The translations under genes and the position numbers were made by a program. A DNA stretch of 64,000 nt, taken from Cephalotus follicularis. Its lineage: Eukaryota; Streptophyta; Magnoliopsida; Oxalidales; Cephalotaceae. This document shows, in pieces, positions 45,873 through 58,223 of the stretch (position 1 is the first letter of the stretch; each line of letters begins with the position of its first letter). The DNA lies in contig BDDD01002364.1 in the NCBI GenBank assembly GCA_001972305.1, positions 124,001-188,000 of the forward strand, in the 5' to 3' direction. Under the pieces are notes generated by a model. It ran no database searches and had not been told where the DNA came from. It saw nothing but the letters and a program-made list of their open reading frames with translations.

Positions 45873-48648
45873 TGTCACACCCCGTTTTCCATTCACGTTA
45901 GACAAGCATATGTGGTGATATCAATAATTGATTATATTCCAGCATTCATTTAACAAATCATAAAATAATATGCGGAAGAATTCAATAAGCCAGAATATAA
46001 CATAAGTCATCAGCACGCATCCCATACTACGTGGGGTTACAATTCAAATAAATTATCCTTACAAGCGGAAGTACAACATTAACGAGGTGTGAACCGTTCA
46101 ATACAAAACAGAACAACATCATGAAAATAACAACCTTAAAACGAAAGTAGAAGCTCTCCACGCTTCAGCAGCAATCCTCAAACGTCTCTGCTTAATATGA
46201 AATTGTAGGGGTTAGCCGTTGTCCTCACTTGGCTAAGTAGGAAGATAATGTATGTTAAGGAATATATGAATGCAACATGTATAACAGTTTATATCAAAAT
46301 AACATTTAATGAGCCAATATATAAGCAATCATGCCAAGTGGCCATAAACAATACATATGCACGAATACCGCACAAGGGTACAAGCAATTCATCCATCAAT
46401 TGGGTGTCGCATGCCGCTATCTCCTAGCTCCAACTGTGCACTACCTAACTATCTCCTGCGCTCCGAGGATGATAGAACATGTAACATTTACTACCGGCGT
46501 TAGCGGGTAGTTTAACAAATAAGATCTGCAATGCAGATAAGTTTTGGAGATCTCCTGGACAACTCCTGGCACCCAGGATCCCTACCGTAGTCGGTGACCA
46601 CAACCATCACTTGACCACCGGCAACAAGCACAATCAATACAAGCATTCAATAATAATATTACATATATCAGCAATATGCAATATAAAAGTGGTTTTCTTT
46701 ATAAACATATAACAAGTCATTTATCGTACATCTCTTCAGAGGAAAACGATATCAATACAATAATGGTCCTCGCTTTGGAGAACAAAACAGATGGTGCCTC
46801 TCATAGGAGGAAAATCAACAATTTCTTTTAAACTATAGGTTTTCATTTGAAAATGATAGTTGTTATCATAGTTTGGGTACATAGCCCATAGTTGGTTCGA
46901 TCATTGCAATATAAGTAGTAATGGTGTTGAATAGCACCAAACAATATATACTAATGTAAGGTAGCATATACAGAAACAATATCACAAATCATTAGCAATG
47001 CAAGGATTCACGAAGAATAGCATTACATAGTCAATTCATAAGCAACTCTCACAAGGAGTACGTGCATTGTTTAGTTTTGGAATGTAATTGTATATGAGGC
47101 CAGGGTTAAGTGTTCTAGTCATCCAAATGGAGGCCAAGTTGATTACATTCAAAATTGAGGTCCAAACAAACCTATATTAGCAAATTTTATACAGGACAGT
47201 CGGCTGCCTTCAAGAGTAGCCGGCTGCTTTGGTTGAGTAGTCGACTGCTTTGCCTTGGCAGTCGACTGCCATGAAGAACAGTCGACTGCTTCTGCCCAGA
47301 AAATGCAGGCAGTAGCAGTTTGTATATTTCTCAATCCAAATTCAATACAATCAAAGCATGTAACAATGCAGAAAAATAACATACATGATATGCATGATCA
47401 TATCTTCCATAACATATCGTTACCCCTACCTTAAATCGCTATCCCAAGATCAATTGGAATGATCTATCTCTTTGAGTTTCCAAAGTCTTTTACACCAACA
47501 ATATTCAATCCAGCAAAATCAATCTATGCATGCATGTTTATGGACACATGCATTAGCTCCAGTAGGTTCCATTAAATACATATAACAACTACAATTCCAA
47601 CAGTGGCTAAACACTAGTTCACTGAGTCTTAACATTACACTTACCATTCCCATTTAACTCTTTGTTAAATACCTTTCAATTTCGGATTCTTTGATCTTAA
47701 TATTGACAGAAGGTATACATGTGTACTTAGGGGAATCAGTAGGCATAATACAACTAACCAACAATTACAATTCGAATTAGAATTATTAGAATTCTCTAAG
47801 CTTCATATTTCTTACTCTCTTTCGTACTATTTCTAATTCCATCCTAGAATCTGCTAATCATAACCATTTAGCAGGAGATATTAGCATTCCTAGTCACATT
47901 CTAGACAGATTACAATAACAGCAGGAAGCTCGAATTGGAACTTACCAGGAGAAGTCTAAAGCTCCCAAGTCTTTGAGTTCCACTCCAAATCCCGAATGCA
48001 AGCTTTCAATAATCCTCTAGCAACTCTCCTCAATTTTCAGTGTTTCTAACACTCAATCTCAGCTCATGCACAACTGATATAAAGGTTTAGGAGTTTAGAA
48101 TTTGCCAAGCTCCTTTAACTCAGCTTCCCCTCATTCCTTCTCTCTCATACATGCACCTCTTTCTCACCTTTCTCTCTTTTTGTTTTTCTGCAAGTTACAG
48201 GTCTGAAACTTGCAGGTGGAATAAAGGGCATGAAAGCACTCTAATTTGCATGCTCTGGCAGATCCTGTCACGCATGACACCTGCCCACCATGCAATCCTC
48301 CTCCGATTCAGTCACACAGGCATGCACAGACACCTGTTCTGTACCGATCCTGTCGACTGGATGCATTGGCCAGTCGATTGTCCACAACACGCATCAGGCA
48401 GTCGACTTCTCCCCTGTGATAGTCGGCTGCCCTTTCATAAACCAGTCAGTCGACTTCCTCCCTGTGGCAATCGGCTGTCAATGGTTGTTTTAGGGTTTCT
48501 CAAGTTTGATTTTCACCAAATTGCATCTCCATTCATCCCAAGAAATTACCAAACAAAATTTCATAATAATTGGACATTAAATTCAAATGAGTGCACATTT
48601 TATTAATCAAAATTATAATGTACACAAATTGAATTTGCGGTTATTACA
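45873..48648 (-). repeat. Tekay-2 5' LTR
   Basis: Pairs with 41,129-43,902. It contains the same palindrome clusters (about 47,195-47,290 and 48,349-48,480). The 151-residue frame 48,151-48,606 lies wholly in this LTR and is not conserved in the partner LTR. Confidence 0.96.
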
Positions 48649-49642
48649 GTTTCTCTCTCCCTTTTCTTTCTGGTTCTTTCTTTTCCTTTCCCTCTTAGCG
48701 CCAGTTGAAGAAAGAGATGAGAGTGTGCATTTTATGCACATTTTCCTCTCCTCTCTCTCCTTTCCTGCACATGCAAGCACCAGACACCTTCCTCTCTTTC
48801 TCTCACTCTCCCGCCTGCTGCATGACACCCATGTGTCACTCTCTTCCTTTCATTCTAGTCACTGCAGGTTCAGGAGTCATGGGCATGTGTCTAACATGCC
48901 ATCTCTGGCACCATAATGCGCCGAACAGTGGCCAAACCTGCCCCCATCACATTCTCCTGACAGCGTTTTAAACATGTCTGATGTTCATCTTTAAGCGTTG
49001 ACGCTTCCTTCTAAGTGTTAGCACTTATATCATTTTACTCATTGGCATCGATGCTATCACTTGGCATCGACGCTTTCTGTGCATGAGTTTTACGCGCTTA
49101 TTTATATTCCTTGGCGTCGACGCTTTGCTCTCGGGCGTCGATGCTTAAGGCTGTTTTAAGCCCTTTTTAATTCACATACCACCTTTAACACTTCTTACTC
49201 AAATTAGCAGCATTATCAATTTGGAAATTCCATCATTTCTCATTAATTTATGATAAATTGCAGAAGAGATTACAACATCACATCCAATGAAAATTTTGGG
49301 TGTTACAGTAAGGATCTCATTCTCATAACCTCTCTAGCACGAGATCCAACCCTTTATGGACAGGACACTATATTTGTATTCAGTTGACATGGTGATCAAC
49401 TGATCCGTTGAGACAGTTTGGGATAATACATATAGGCAAAATGCCAATGTTTACTGAATATGCACAATTGAACACGAATGGAACTAAGAATGTACGATTC
49501 AAGAGTGTGTCATATGCCAACTACATATATCTGCAGCCTCCGCAGGGCTTGTAGGGACACCCTAATCTAACACATAAAGCACATGTAAATGAAATCCCTA
49601 GCCACTAGTATACTCAGATACCATCTTGCTCAAAATACGAAG

Positions 49643-52600
49643 TGTTAGAAAGAGTGTGAACCTTCAAGCCACTCGGTGGTTGGTTGTATTTGTACATTAA
49701 TCTTAATATATACAGTCTAAATTCCATTTATGTTACATTGTGCAAATTTCTATTATTTATGGAAATCCGTATGTGTTTTATCACATCATCGAAGCAGTTT
49801 AATTTATTATCTGCTTACACATATGGTGCCCTATCACATAAAGGGTTGGATGTCGGGCTTGTGGCTATGAGAACGACTCCCTTACTCCCTGTGAAAAAAT
49901 TGTTCCAAGTCATAGGTTCACTTTCTTTGAGCATTAGTGAACCGGATAGAGTTACCGCATTGTGCTTGCTCCCGAGTACACGGAGGGTGGAGAATCCCAT
50001 TGCCACTTGGGGAGCGCCCTAAAGCTAATGTGGGGTACGTGTTGGGAGCATGTACACTAAACATGACCCACCGTAGAATCCTATTTGGATAGTCACATAC
50101 CTCGTGTCAGTAGTGATTCCTATCTGTTGCAGTGGTGTATATGTTAGAGATAAAGTCTAGCAAGCCAGTGCTGAGCTTGTATTTACTCTATCTTGTATAA
50201 AACGATTTATAAATTCAATAAAGATGTTTATATTTTATCAATGGCTATGAGTTCATTTCTTTAATACATGATTAATGATAATAAATGAATGTCCTGGAAT
50301 AAAGTTAGAGAACCAAGTTCATGATGAGATCATGATGTGCGAGTTGGAATCTCAGCATACTTTATTTCGAATCTTCTTGGTCATAGAGTTGACACTTAGG
50401 GCATCATCAATCCGGATAGACCAACACGTACTGTCAGATCGGTAAGCAGATGGTGACTGATCTCACACTCACTTGCATGGTTGATGATATGAAAACTACG
50501 TGGGTGCTCTTTGGTTACTTAACAAGTTCACTGAAGGTGACTATTGATAGAATATCTGTATGGAGTTTTACTTGCATGTCAGATAGAATTCTAGTTTTAC
50601 AGCAGTGCATGTGGTCCTTAGACATGAGCCATCACTAGATGTCTTGTGCATAGGGTGCTATGTTTTGATTGTGCTTAAATACATATTCAATGAAGTGTAT
50701 ACATGCATTAGTTGGACATTGTACGTTTATGTATGGAGGCATGTGAACACTCAATAATGAATCCATTGCTTCTAGTAAAAGAAGATTATGCTCATGATGA
50801 TTTTCGTTAACGATTAAACTCTTGTCCAAGCTAGCCACGATATCAAAAGTGTGATATTATTGGTTGAATATTAGAGGGGCACCTATAATATTATTTAGGC
50901 TAACGAAAGATAGTCATGATGCTAAAGAAAGATAGTCACGAGGCTAAAGATTAAATTATTGGGGTCTGACATAATCCTTATCCCAGATTTAATTAGCGCA
51001 TTGTCAATGGAAGTACTATACGTTCATGTACCTGTAAATAGTGGTTCATAGATAATTCATATTACCTAGGGGTCATTATGCATTGCTAGATGTCGACGTC
51101 GACCAGTAGGATGCCCGAGATTATATTGATAAATTAATCTTGGAAGAAAAGAATTAAAAGAGTTTTAATTCGAAATATCCGAGAGAATATTTTTTATGTG
51201 ATAATAAATATTTAATTGGATAATCGTGACTGTCACGATTTAATCCTAGGCCAGCATAATAGTGAACCCATAGGGTCACACACAATACAAGCTAATATTT
51301 TCAACACATTATGAGAGAAAAATAATTAGGATAATTATATCCTAATTATAATTAATGAGATTAATTATACTTAATGAGATTGAGGAAAATAGAAGTTTAA
51401 ATGGAAAGGAAGTCCTTTTAAGGAAAAGGGTTGGCTATATAATTAGACTAAGAGATTGTGTTTAATAGGATTTTGTCTAGCAGCAAAATTAAGAACATGT
51501 TTTTCTCTCTTGCAAAAAACCTAGTCGAGCGCTCTCTCTCTTTCTCTCTAAAATGCCAAAACCTGTAAGAGTTGAAGGTAGCTTGAGAAGCTTTGTGTTG
51601 GAGATTAAAGCTTGGTGTGGATACCTTGGAGGCCTTCTACACTTGAAGACTAGAACCGTTTCAAAGAAACAAAAGAACATGTGCTTTTGGAAGCAAGAAG
51701 ACGCAAAGGAAGAGGGAAGGAGCCGCTACAATCATGTGAGTAATTCCGCCTGCTCCTCCTTATTGATATCTCTATATCTAATTGTATATGCATGCTCAAA
51801 AGATACTGTCTGGCTTTGATCTCTGCCTTCCCCAGTTCTTACTTGGGACTGGTAAATGGGCTGTCTTTGGGCCTTATGGGATCTATATGAATGTGAGCGA
51901 GTGCGCAACATGGAATCGTCACACTTGTTGTGAGGGTGATCGACTCTATAGTATCTGTATCCATTATAGACTTGGAAAACCTGGCCAGGTACCAGCAGAC
52001 TGGAAACTGGGTTTCCAGGGAGGTCTGCTGATAGTCGTAATGTGTTTATGGATTTATAGTCATCATGGCACATCTAGGGTTGACACGCATCATTACCCTA
52101 GGTCTCGGTCGGAGCCAAGGATGACGAGGGAAATAGTATACTATTCCTGACGACGTGAAAAAGTACCAATTGACCATAATTGGACGGTTAACTTGAAAAT
52201 TAATTTGGAATTAATTCTATAGATCCAGGTTAATATTGGATATCATTCTGGGATTATTTTAATAGTTTGGGACTATTTAAATGGTTGTACTGGAGCCCTA
52301 GGGTGTTCCGGGAATTTATTGTCCTACCGGTTGTTAAACCAGACTTTCGGGTCTTGCCTCATTATCAGAAATATTCACATATGTTTGATATGTGTCACTT
52401 GGTGGGATATTAGCATCTTGGAGATGCTACTTTGCATGAATGCTTTAATTTACTGGACACTTGTCACCTCATGGAGGTGGAGACTTGGCATCACCATAAT
52501 CAAGCATTAAAATCAAAGGTTGTGTGTGTTACACTCCATGTCCATGTGATATGTAAGAGATGCATGAGAGAGACATGTGTATGCTACACATTTCGGCTGA

Positions 52601-53709
52601 AACATGAACACATTATGGTCGATCTCTACTCCCTCACATGCCATTTGAATTCAAGTCAAAAGCTTGAGTGTAGGACACTCAAGCCCATGTGAAGGCATGG
52701 TGTGGTATGGTGAGAATTATGGGTTGTGTAAGTGAGGTATGGGCTCTTATTTCTTTGTCCCATGCTAGCCGAATTTTTGAGATAAGAAAAGAGTGACTTA
52801 GAGTCACACATTCTCTCATTCACTCTCTCCCAACATTCGGCCGAAGCTCTCTCTTCTCTCATAATCTTCTTCTTCCTTCCTTCAACTCCATTGCTGGATA
52901 AGAAAGAAAAAGCTTAGAGCTTTTTGAAGAAAGAAAAGACAAACATCGTCTTCTACTATTTCCTTTGATCATTATGAGCGAAGTTCCACTATACCTTGTA
53001 GTGTAACTTTACTTATCTTGGTCACTAGATTAGGTTTTGGAACTCTCCATACAACAAGGTTTCTTGGAGATCACAATGATCTTGGAGACCTTACATGGTA
53101 TGTGACTGAAGTTCCAAAAGGTGTGTGAGTTGAGAAAACCATTTTGTTGTCTCGGGTTGGAGCCTTAGATCCCATGGGTTTTTGGAGATCTTGGAGCTTG
53201 GAGGAGAATAAAGGATATCTTAAAGTATAGATGTAAAATCTTGAAGGAAGGAACCATCAAGGGAGGTAATGGAAAACCTAACTCCTTCTCCTTTTCTTAT
53301 CCCTTTTGTTTCGAGTATTAGGGTTACCTGTGGAACACTTGCTGAACCCTAAGGGTTTCTTTTGGAACCCTTAGGGTTTGTGTTATGTGGGGAAGCCACG
53401 GGCTCTAGGGTTTGTTAGTCAAACCCTAGCCGAACCATAAGGGTTTCTTTTTGAACTATTAGGGTTCCTTAAGTTTTTGTTTCTTGGAGCCAAAGCTAGG
53501 GTTATGGAAACCCTAGCTAGACCCGTGACTTCTATATACATGCTTGATTGATTGGTTCAATTGGAGGTTAATTAGTGATCACTAGATGGTTATGGAGATA
53601 GATTTAATAGGGTGTTCCTTGACTTGGAGTCACTTTGATTGAAAAATCAAAGTTGAGCATACATTTGACCTATGACCTAAACTAAACAATAACTCATAAA
53701 TCTCTTTCA
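49643..53709 (+). repeat. Copia-B' 5' LTR, interrupted by a copia-C LTR
   Basis: Begins TGTTAGAAAGAGTGTG and ends CTCTTTCA before a primer site at 53,714. It is related to the copia-B LTRs, for example the stretch with GGCTTTGATCTC and CCTTCCCCAG at about 51,812-51,836 against 14,482-14,506. The copia-C copy occupies 50,142-51,783. The 70 bp between copia-B2 (ending 49,572) and this LTR show nothing recognisable. No 3' LTR is present in the window. Confidence 0.82.
50142..51783 (+). repeat. Copia-C LTR, second copy, 3' truncated
   Basis: Starts TGTTAGAGATAAAGTCTAG, as at 11,690, and matches that copy for about 1.15 kb. It then keeps about 420 bp missing there, including a TATATAATTAGACT promoter-like stretch near 51,436. 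The canonical end (CCAACA) is absent. GTATA occurs at 50,137-50,141 and 51,784-51,788 and may be a target duplication, but the lost terminus makes this uncertain. Confidence 0.75.
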
Positions 53710-53713
53710 AAAG

Positions 53714-53726
53714 TGGTATCAGAGAC
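53714..53726 (+). promoter_or_regulatory. Copia-B' primer-binding site
   Basis: TGGTATCAGAGAC, matching the tRNA-iMet complement over its first 11 bases, four bases after the LTR end. Confidence 0.87.
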
Positions 53727-54870
53727 TCCTAATTAACACCAATTGAGCCTTAATTTTGATTTTTGGTGGCTTGGTTGATAATTTTGTTGGTTGCTAAAAC
53801 TTTTGACACTCCATCCCTAAGTTGATTTTAAAAATTATACAATTGGATTGTGTGATTTAAATTGGTTGGACCAATTAGGTGAACTAGTGTAATTGACAAA
53901 CTTGTGGATTGTTTGTTGATCCAAGGACATGTACATGGGTTGGACTGGCACATACTAGGGTGATTGGTTAATTATTTGCACTAAGACTGCATGGGTTGGA
54001 CAAGCACATACTAGGTTGTTTGGGAAAAATTTTAGTACACCTATGCACGTAGTTCACTTATATAATACAGTTAATTCTTAGAGAATAAAAATAATAGTTT
54101 TGTAACTAATATTTAAACTGCATTATTGCTTGAATATAATTTATTGATTGGACCATAATTTAAATAGTTTGGAACTATTGTAAGGGATGCTGGATTTTAA
54201 ATAATCTAGTGGGAGTTATATTTAATTTTTGGCTACTAATTAAATTGGATCGATAAGCCATCAAATATTAAAATTCTTTTTGTCTATTCAAATTTATATA
54301 TTGGATAAATTTAGTTTGAATATCTTATGCATGATGGTAGGCTTAGGACTTCACCTAGCTTTTGATTTTTTTGTGTGGATGGTTTAAATTGCATTGTTAT
54401 TTTGGGTTTCATTTGGTCTGTAATAAAGTTGCCTAGGTGCACCATAAATCATAATCTTTTAATTCTCTCTATGATAGAATTCTCTTCTCCCCCAATTTAT
54501 ATTCTTTTCTTTTATAAATTGGATGTAATCAAAGATTGAGTACCAAAGGAGCTTGAAGAGAAGGATGAAGGAGATTGCAAGACCAAGTGAAGGCCATGTA
54601 TACATGGTACATTTTGTGATAAAATAGTTTTAAATAGTTCACCTAGGAGACCGAGTGATCACATTGGCACGTGTGATCGCTTATAGTTTTAGTCCCTAGC
54701 CTAGCCATATTACTTTTATGTTGGACATATGGTGCATAAGATGGATGGTCCAAACATGTCAAGCATGCTCAACCGTAATTAATTGGAATTGACTAAGATA
54801 ACCAATGAATTAATTAATGGCTTGGTAATCTACTTGATGGTTGTCGTTAAGCCGAATCAAAATTACCCTA
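53727..54870 (+). other. Copia-B' leader, truncated
   Basis: Homologous to the first part of the copia-B1 leader: compare TCTTATGCATGATGG at about 54,321 with about 16,770, and GCAAGACCAAGTGAAGGCCA at about 54,578 with about 17,038. It stops near 54,870, before the position of the hairpin series, and no gag follows. A/T-rich, no coding region. Confidence 0.75.
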
Positions 54871-54879
54871 ATCTAACAA

Positions 54880-56252
54880 TTAATATAATGGAAAGTAGGG
54901 ATCATTCCAACGAAGAGTTATGATGATATGCAATATAAATGAAATTAACGTGCACTTAAACAGAAAATACGAACACTGAATTAATTTAATACGAGCTAAC
55001 AATGCAAATAAAGTGAATTGAAAAGATGATTGGTTTTGAATTAAACTACTTTAATGAAAAACTAAACAATCGAGATCAAAAATTTAATGTAAACTAACAA
55101 AATAAATAAGAAAAGTGACGTGAGAAAGCGATCCCGTAGATGTGAGAATCCCCTATATATACACAAAATCTGAGTTAATAGCATAGCAAATTAACACAAC
55201 AAATTAAGTGATTTAACCTAGGTACAACCTATCCTGTCACACATTGATACTCTCAAAAGGTTGATTGGTTAAAGAGTGTCTTTGGTTTAATCACATAAAA
55301 AGAAATTGCATGATAAAGATGAATTAGAGATACTAACACTAAAACATCAAAACAGATTTTATATCATTAAAATTCCCTCTCATCAATGTTCCGCTACATT
55401 AACAAGAAAATGCTATCTTACATGCAATTATGAATTGAAAATCAGAACTGAAATATATATAAAACATAGGTTCATATACATTTAGGGATTAAAATACTTA
55501 GCCAAGCATGATGACGGTAACAATAATAATCTTCTTCAATGAATTCACCATTAAAAACAGCTGCTCCTCTCGTGTCTCGCTTCCCTCTACTGTCTGCTTC
55601 CTTCTACTGCCTTCTCTCGCGTCTCTACTCTGCCACTTTATGCAATATATATACGACTAAAAGACCTAAACAATTTATTACAATGTTTGGCGTCTGATTA
55701 GTTAGGCGCATGGATTGCTTGTTGGCGTATATGGGCTAATTGCATGCATGGGCTTCATGGGCTGATGGCGACTTGATGCATGGGCTGCTACATGTTGAAG
55801 CATGGGTTGATGTATTACATGATGGCTGCATGGTGCATAAAAAATATTGAATCACACCATTGTCAAAGAATTGAGTATATGGAGATGACATCATGATAAT
55901 GTAAGCGCTTCAAATGATTCAACGTTGATTTTTGTTGTGATATCTTTTCATCGGAACTTCAGAATGAATCGGCTAAAGAATTAAAAGTGCTCCAAATAAT
56001 TTTATTGACAAAATGATTCTGATATTCAATATCTTCTGAGTCTTAAATTTTGACTTCTCTCACTTAAGTGGATGCATTATTTGACATTAAGCCACTCTAA
56101 CTCGAAAAGTAGCGTTTTAGCTTCATTTTCTCTTATTCAGCAATAATAAATATAATACCTGAAAATCAAATAAACACAACCATAGTAGTGTATTCCAAGC
56201 ATAAAAATATCACAATTATATCATCAAAAATAACACATTTTTATGTTTATCA
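54880..56252 (-). repeat. Probable 3' LTR of a Tat/Ogre-type element
   Basis: On the minus strand the sequence reads GTATGTGGGTATT and then TGATAAACATAAAAATGTG at 56,252, typical of a Tat/Ogre 3' LTR start. Further down are a TATATATATTGCAT box near 55,645-55,660 and GAGACGCGAGAGAAGG, a plausible transcript start. The far end near 54,880 is not certain. No protein signal. Confidence 0.6.
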
Positions 56253-57634
56253 AATACCCACATACTTGCACTTTGTTTGTCCTCAAGCAAACCAAATGGA
56301 AAGCTAAAAACAAGAACATAAAAAGAAAAACTAAAATAGCAAACCTAAACAAAAGCCTAACTCACTTTCGTAGGAATCACGATTGCATTTAGCGGATGCA
56401 ACAAGCCTTTAAACCCCTAGGTGGCCCTAGTAGACGAGTTTTAGTCTCGTGAGTGTTTTCCATGCGAATAAACACACAAAATTCAGTTCATCAAAATTTT
56501 GACAGTAGGCAAAATGTATCTCAACTTAAAAATTCATAAAACACCCCCATACTTGAATTTTATTATTTTGTTCTAAGTTCTAGAATTAAAACACATCCCA
56601 ATTAAGAAGTTTTACTAAATTTTTCTTTTTTTTTTTACAAGATATAAAACAATCAAGATATGCATTCTCAGTAATATAAAATCCTAGTTCGGATTCGGAC
56701 AAAGAACTTTAACACTTACACACATTTTGTTTCTTTGCTTTTCTTTTTCTCTTTTATTCATTCCTCCACTCTTTTCCATCTGAAATGTCATGGATGGAGC
56801 AAACACCATACAATCAAAGTACTAAGTAGCTTCAGATTTTACCAACTTAAATTCGTGCTATGTCTTGATCTCTTAAGCTTTCTATAAGACCCATGTAGCA
56901 AGCCTTCGATTAGTTACTCTCAAACCAGTTGGCTTTAAGGAACTAGGTGTAAAACACCCCTAAGGCTTCATTACTCGAATCAAATAGACTACAAACCAAA
57001 ATTGAATTCAAAGAGGTAAAATAATCATTATTCTTTTTCTTTCTTTCTTTCTTATCATATATATGCAAGAACATCCATTCATTGTCCTTCTCCTTACAAA
57101 GATTTATGAAATTTCGAACACACTCAAGATGGTCTTTTTATTCATTTTTGTTTATTTTTCACATATACTCCTACCTTGAGATGCATTTCTTTTCTTTTCC
57201 TTGAAAACAAGATTTTTATTATTTCTCCTATGGGGTTTTTCTATTATTTCCAAGTATATCCACATTTATTCCTACTTTCAAAATTAAAATGAACATTGGA
57301 CTAAACCCCCCATACTTAAATTCTTGCATTGTCCTCAATGCATTAAAGAACGATTGAAAATTTTCATGAATGAACAATAAGAAATATGAAGCAATACAAA
57401 AAAAAATTAAAAACAATGGGTTAGGTTTACCAGATATGATCATGGAATCTCGTAAAGAAGCTCATGCAAGTCCATAGCCTCTTCCATCGATACACGAAAC
57501 TTACCTACAGAACTATGAAAAATAAAAAAACATAAAAGAAACACAAAAACATAAAAGAAATGGGGTGCATAAATAAACAGTGGGTTGCCTCCCACTAAGC
57601 GCTTTGCTTTAACGTCTTTGGCTGGACGCAGCAG
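56253..57634 (-). other. 3' untranslated region of the Tat/Ogre-type element
   Basis: The minus strand contains the lineage's familiar sentence-like stretches: TGAGGACAATGCAAG with AAGTATGGGGGG at about 57,305-57,345, a second stretch with GTATGGGGGTG near 56,545-56,560, and TTGCTTGAGGACAAACAAAG at about 56,270-56,290. No conserved coding region; small frames here are chance. Confidence 0.65.
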
Positions 57635-58223
57635 ATGTGGATATCAAAGAGGAGTGTAGACAGGATCAATCAAGTCAACGGACTCAATGATCTGTCCATC
57701 AGTAATTCCATCCACATAAGGTTTCAAACGTTGCCCATTGACTTTAAATGTGGATCCATTGATCGGGTTCTTGATAGTCACAGCACCATGAGGGAATACT
57801 TCAGTAACAATGAAGGGGCCATCCCAACGGGATCAAAGTTTACCTGGAAACAAGCGTAACTTAGAGTTAAATAACCAAACTTTCTTATTAGGTTCAAAGG
57901 ATTTCCTAACAATATGCTTATCATGAAATTCCTTAGTCCTAGTTTTGTAAGTCCGTACTCTCATGCGCGCTGTGTCGACACTCGTCGAGCTCTAAAAGTT
58001 GCATAGCACGGTTGGAACCAGCTGTATTTGTGTCAAAATTGAATTGCCTTATAGCCCATAACGCACGGTGTTCCAACTCAACCGGCAAAACTAGGACCAA
58101 TCTTTCCTATCTGGCCTAACAGTTTTTTCTAATATTCTCTTAAGCTCCATATTGGATACCTTTACTTGCCAGCTAGTCTATGGATTGTATGGAGTGGAAA
58201 TCTTATGTGTTATAGAGTATTTC
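57578..58223 (-). pseudogene. Tat/Ogre-type integrase C-terminus
   Basis: Minus-strand translation gives KLRLFPGKL, a TGA stop, SRWDGPFIVTEVFPHGAV, VTIKNPINGSTFKVNGQRLK and PYVDGITDGQ. This is the GPY/F-type end of a Ty3/gypsy integrase, followed by a RPAKDVKAKRLVGGNP tail. Upstream (to 58,223) the core end is degenerate (STPYNPQT-like and a stop). No frame is open across it. The element's gag, RT and 5' part are absent, cut at 58,224. Confidence 0.85.

Larger units (their letters stand above)
41129..48648 (-). mobile_element. Tekay-2: recent, internally deleted Tekay element
   Basis: Two nearly identical LTRs (2,774 and 2,776 bp) flank an internal region of only about 1.97 kb. It keeps the primer site, gag, the first part of protease, the C-terminal integrase and chromodomain, and the polypurine tract. 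Protease end, RT, RNase H and the integrase core are gone. The flanks read ATTTC and GTTTC, a 5-bp duplication with one change. By eye the LTRs differ at about 1-3% of sites, so it is younger than its neighbours. It could move only with proteins supplied by another copy. Confidence 0.93.
39208..49307 (-). mobile_element. Solo Tekay-type LTR, interrupted by Tekay-2
   Basis: Begins TGTCACACTCCG at 39,208 and ends GGGTGTTACA at 49,307, with GTAAG duplicated outside both ends (39,203-39,207 and 49,308-49,312). Without Tekay-2 it is about 2.58 kb and has no internal domain, so it is a solo LTR left by recombination between LTRs. It carries GCGTCGACGC-type units (40,377, 40,397, 40,420, 40,440, 40,487, 40,516, 40,537, and more near 48,990-49,150). 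Confidence 0.92.
28069..49572 (-). mobile_element. Copia-B2: Ty1/copia element carrying later insertions
   Basis: Reads leftwards. 5' LTR 34,631-49,572 (with D2, the solo LTR and Tekay-2 inside it), primer site 34,617-34,628, leader, gag, protease, integrase, RT and RNase H down to 29,621, then 3' LTR 28,069-29,620. The outer end of the 3' LTR appears inverted (see 26,881-28,068). Internal protein motifs match copia-B1 closely, but all are disrupted. I could not identify a target duplication because the left end is rearranged. Confidence 0.85.
34631..49572 (-). repeat. Copia-B2 5' LTR, split by three insertions
   Basis: The LTR proper is 34,631-36,472, 38,502-39,207 and 49,308-49,572, about 2.8 kb in total. 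Outer end CTAACA at 49,572, inner end TATTGGAAATGG at 34,631 (a mutated TGTTGGAAA). It is interrupted by D2 (36,473-38,501) and by the solo LTR complex (39,208-49,307). A TA run lies near 35,840-35,860. Its promoter-distal part holds a GCGTCGACGC array (35,008 onwards); the 141-residue frame over it (34,979-35,404) is an artefact of that array. Confidence 0.85.

Noticed and set aside
52319..52862. Possible host exons in the copia-B' LTR
   Set aside because: The region aligns with other B-type LTR sequence and no frame shows a known domain.
57228..57443. 71-residue frame in the Tat/Ogre 3' region
   Set aside because: Low-complexity, hydrophobic, and within the typical untranslated 3' sequence of that lineage.
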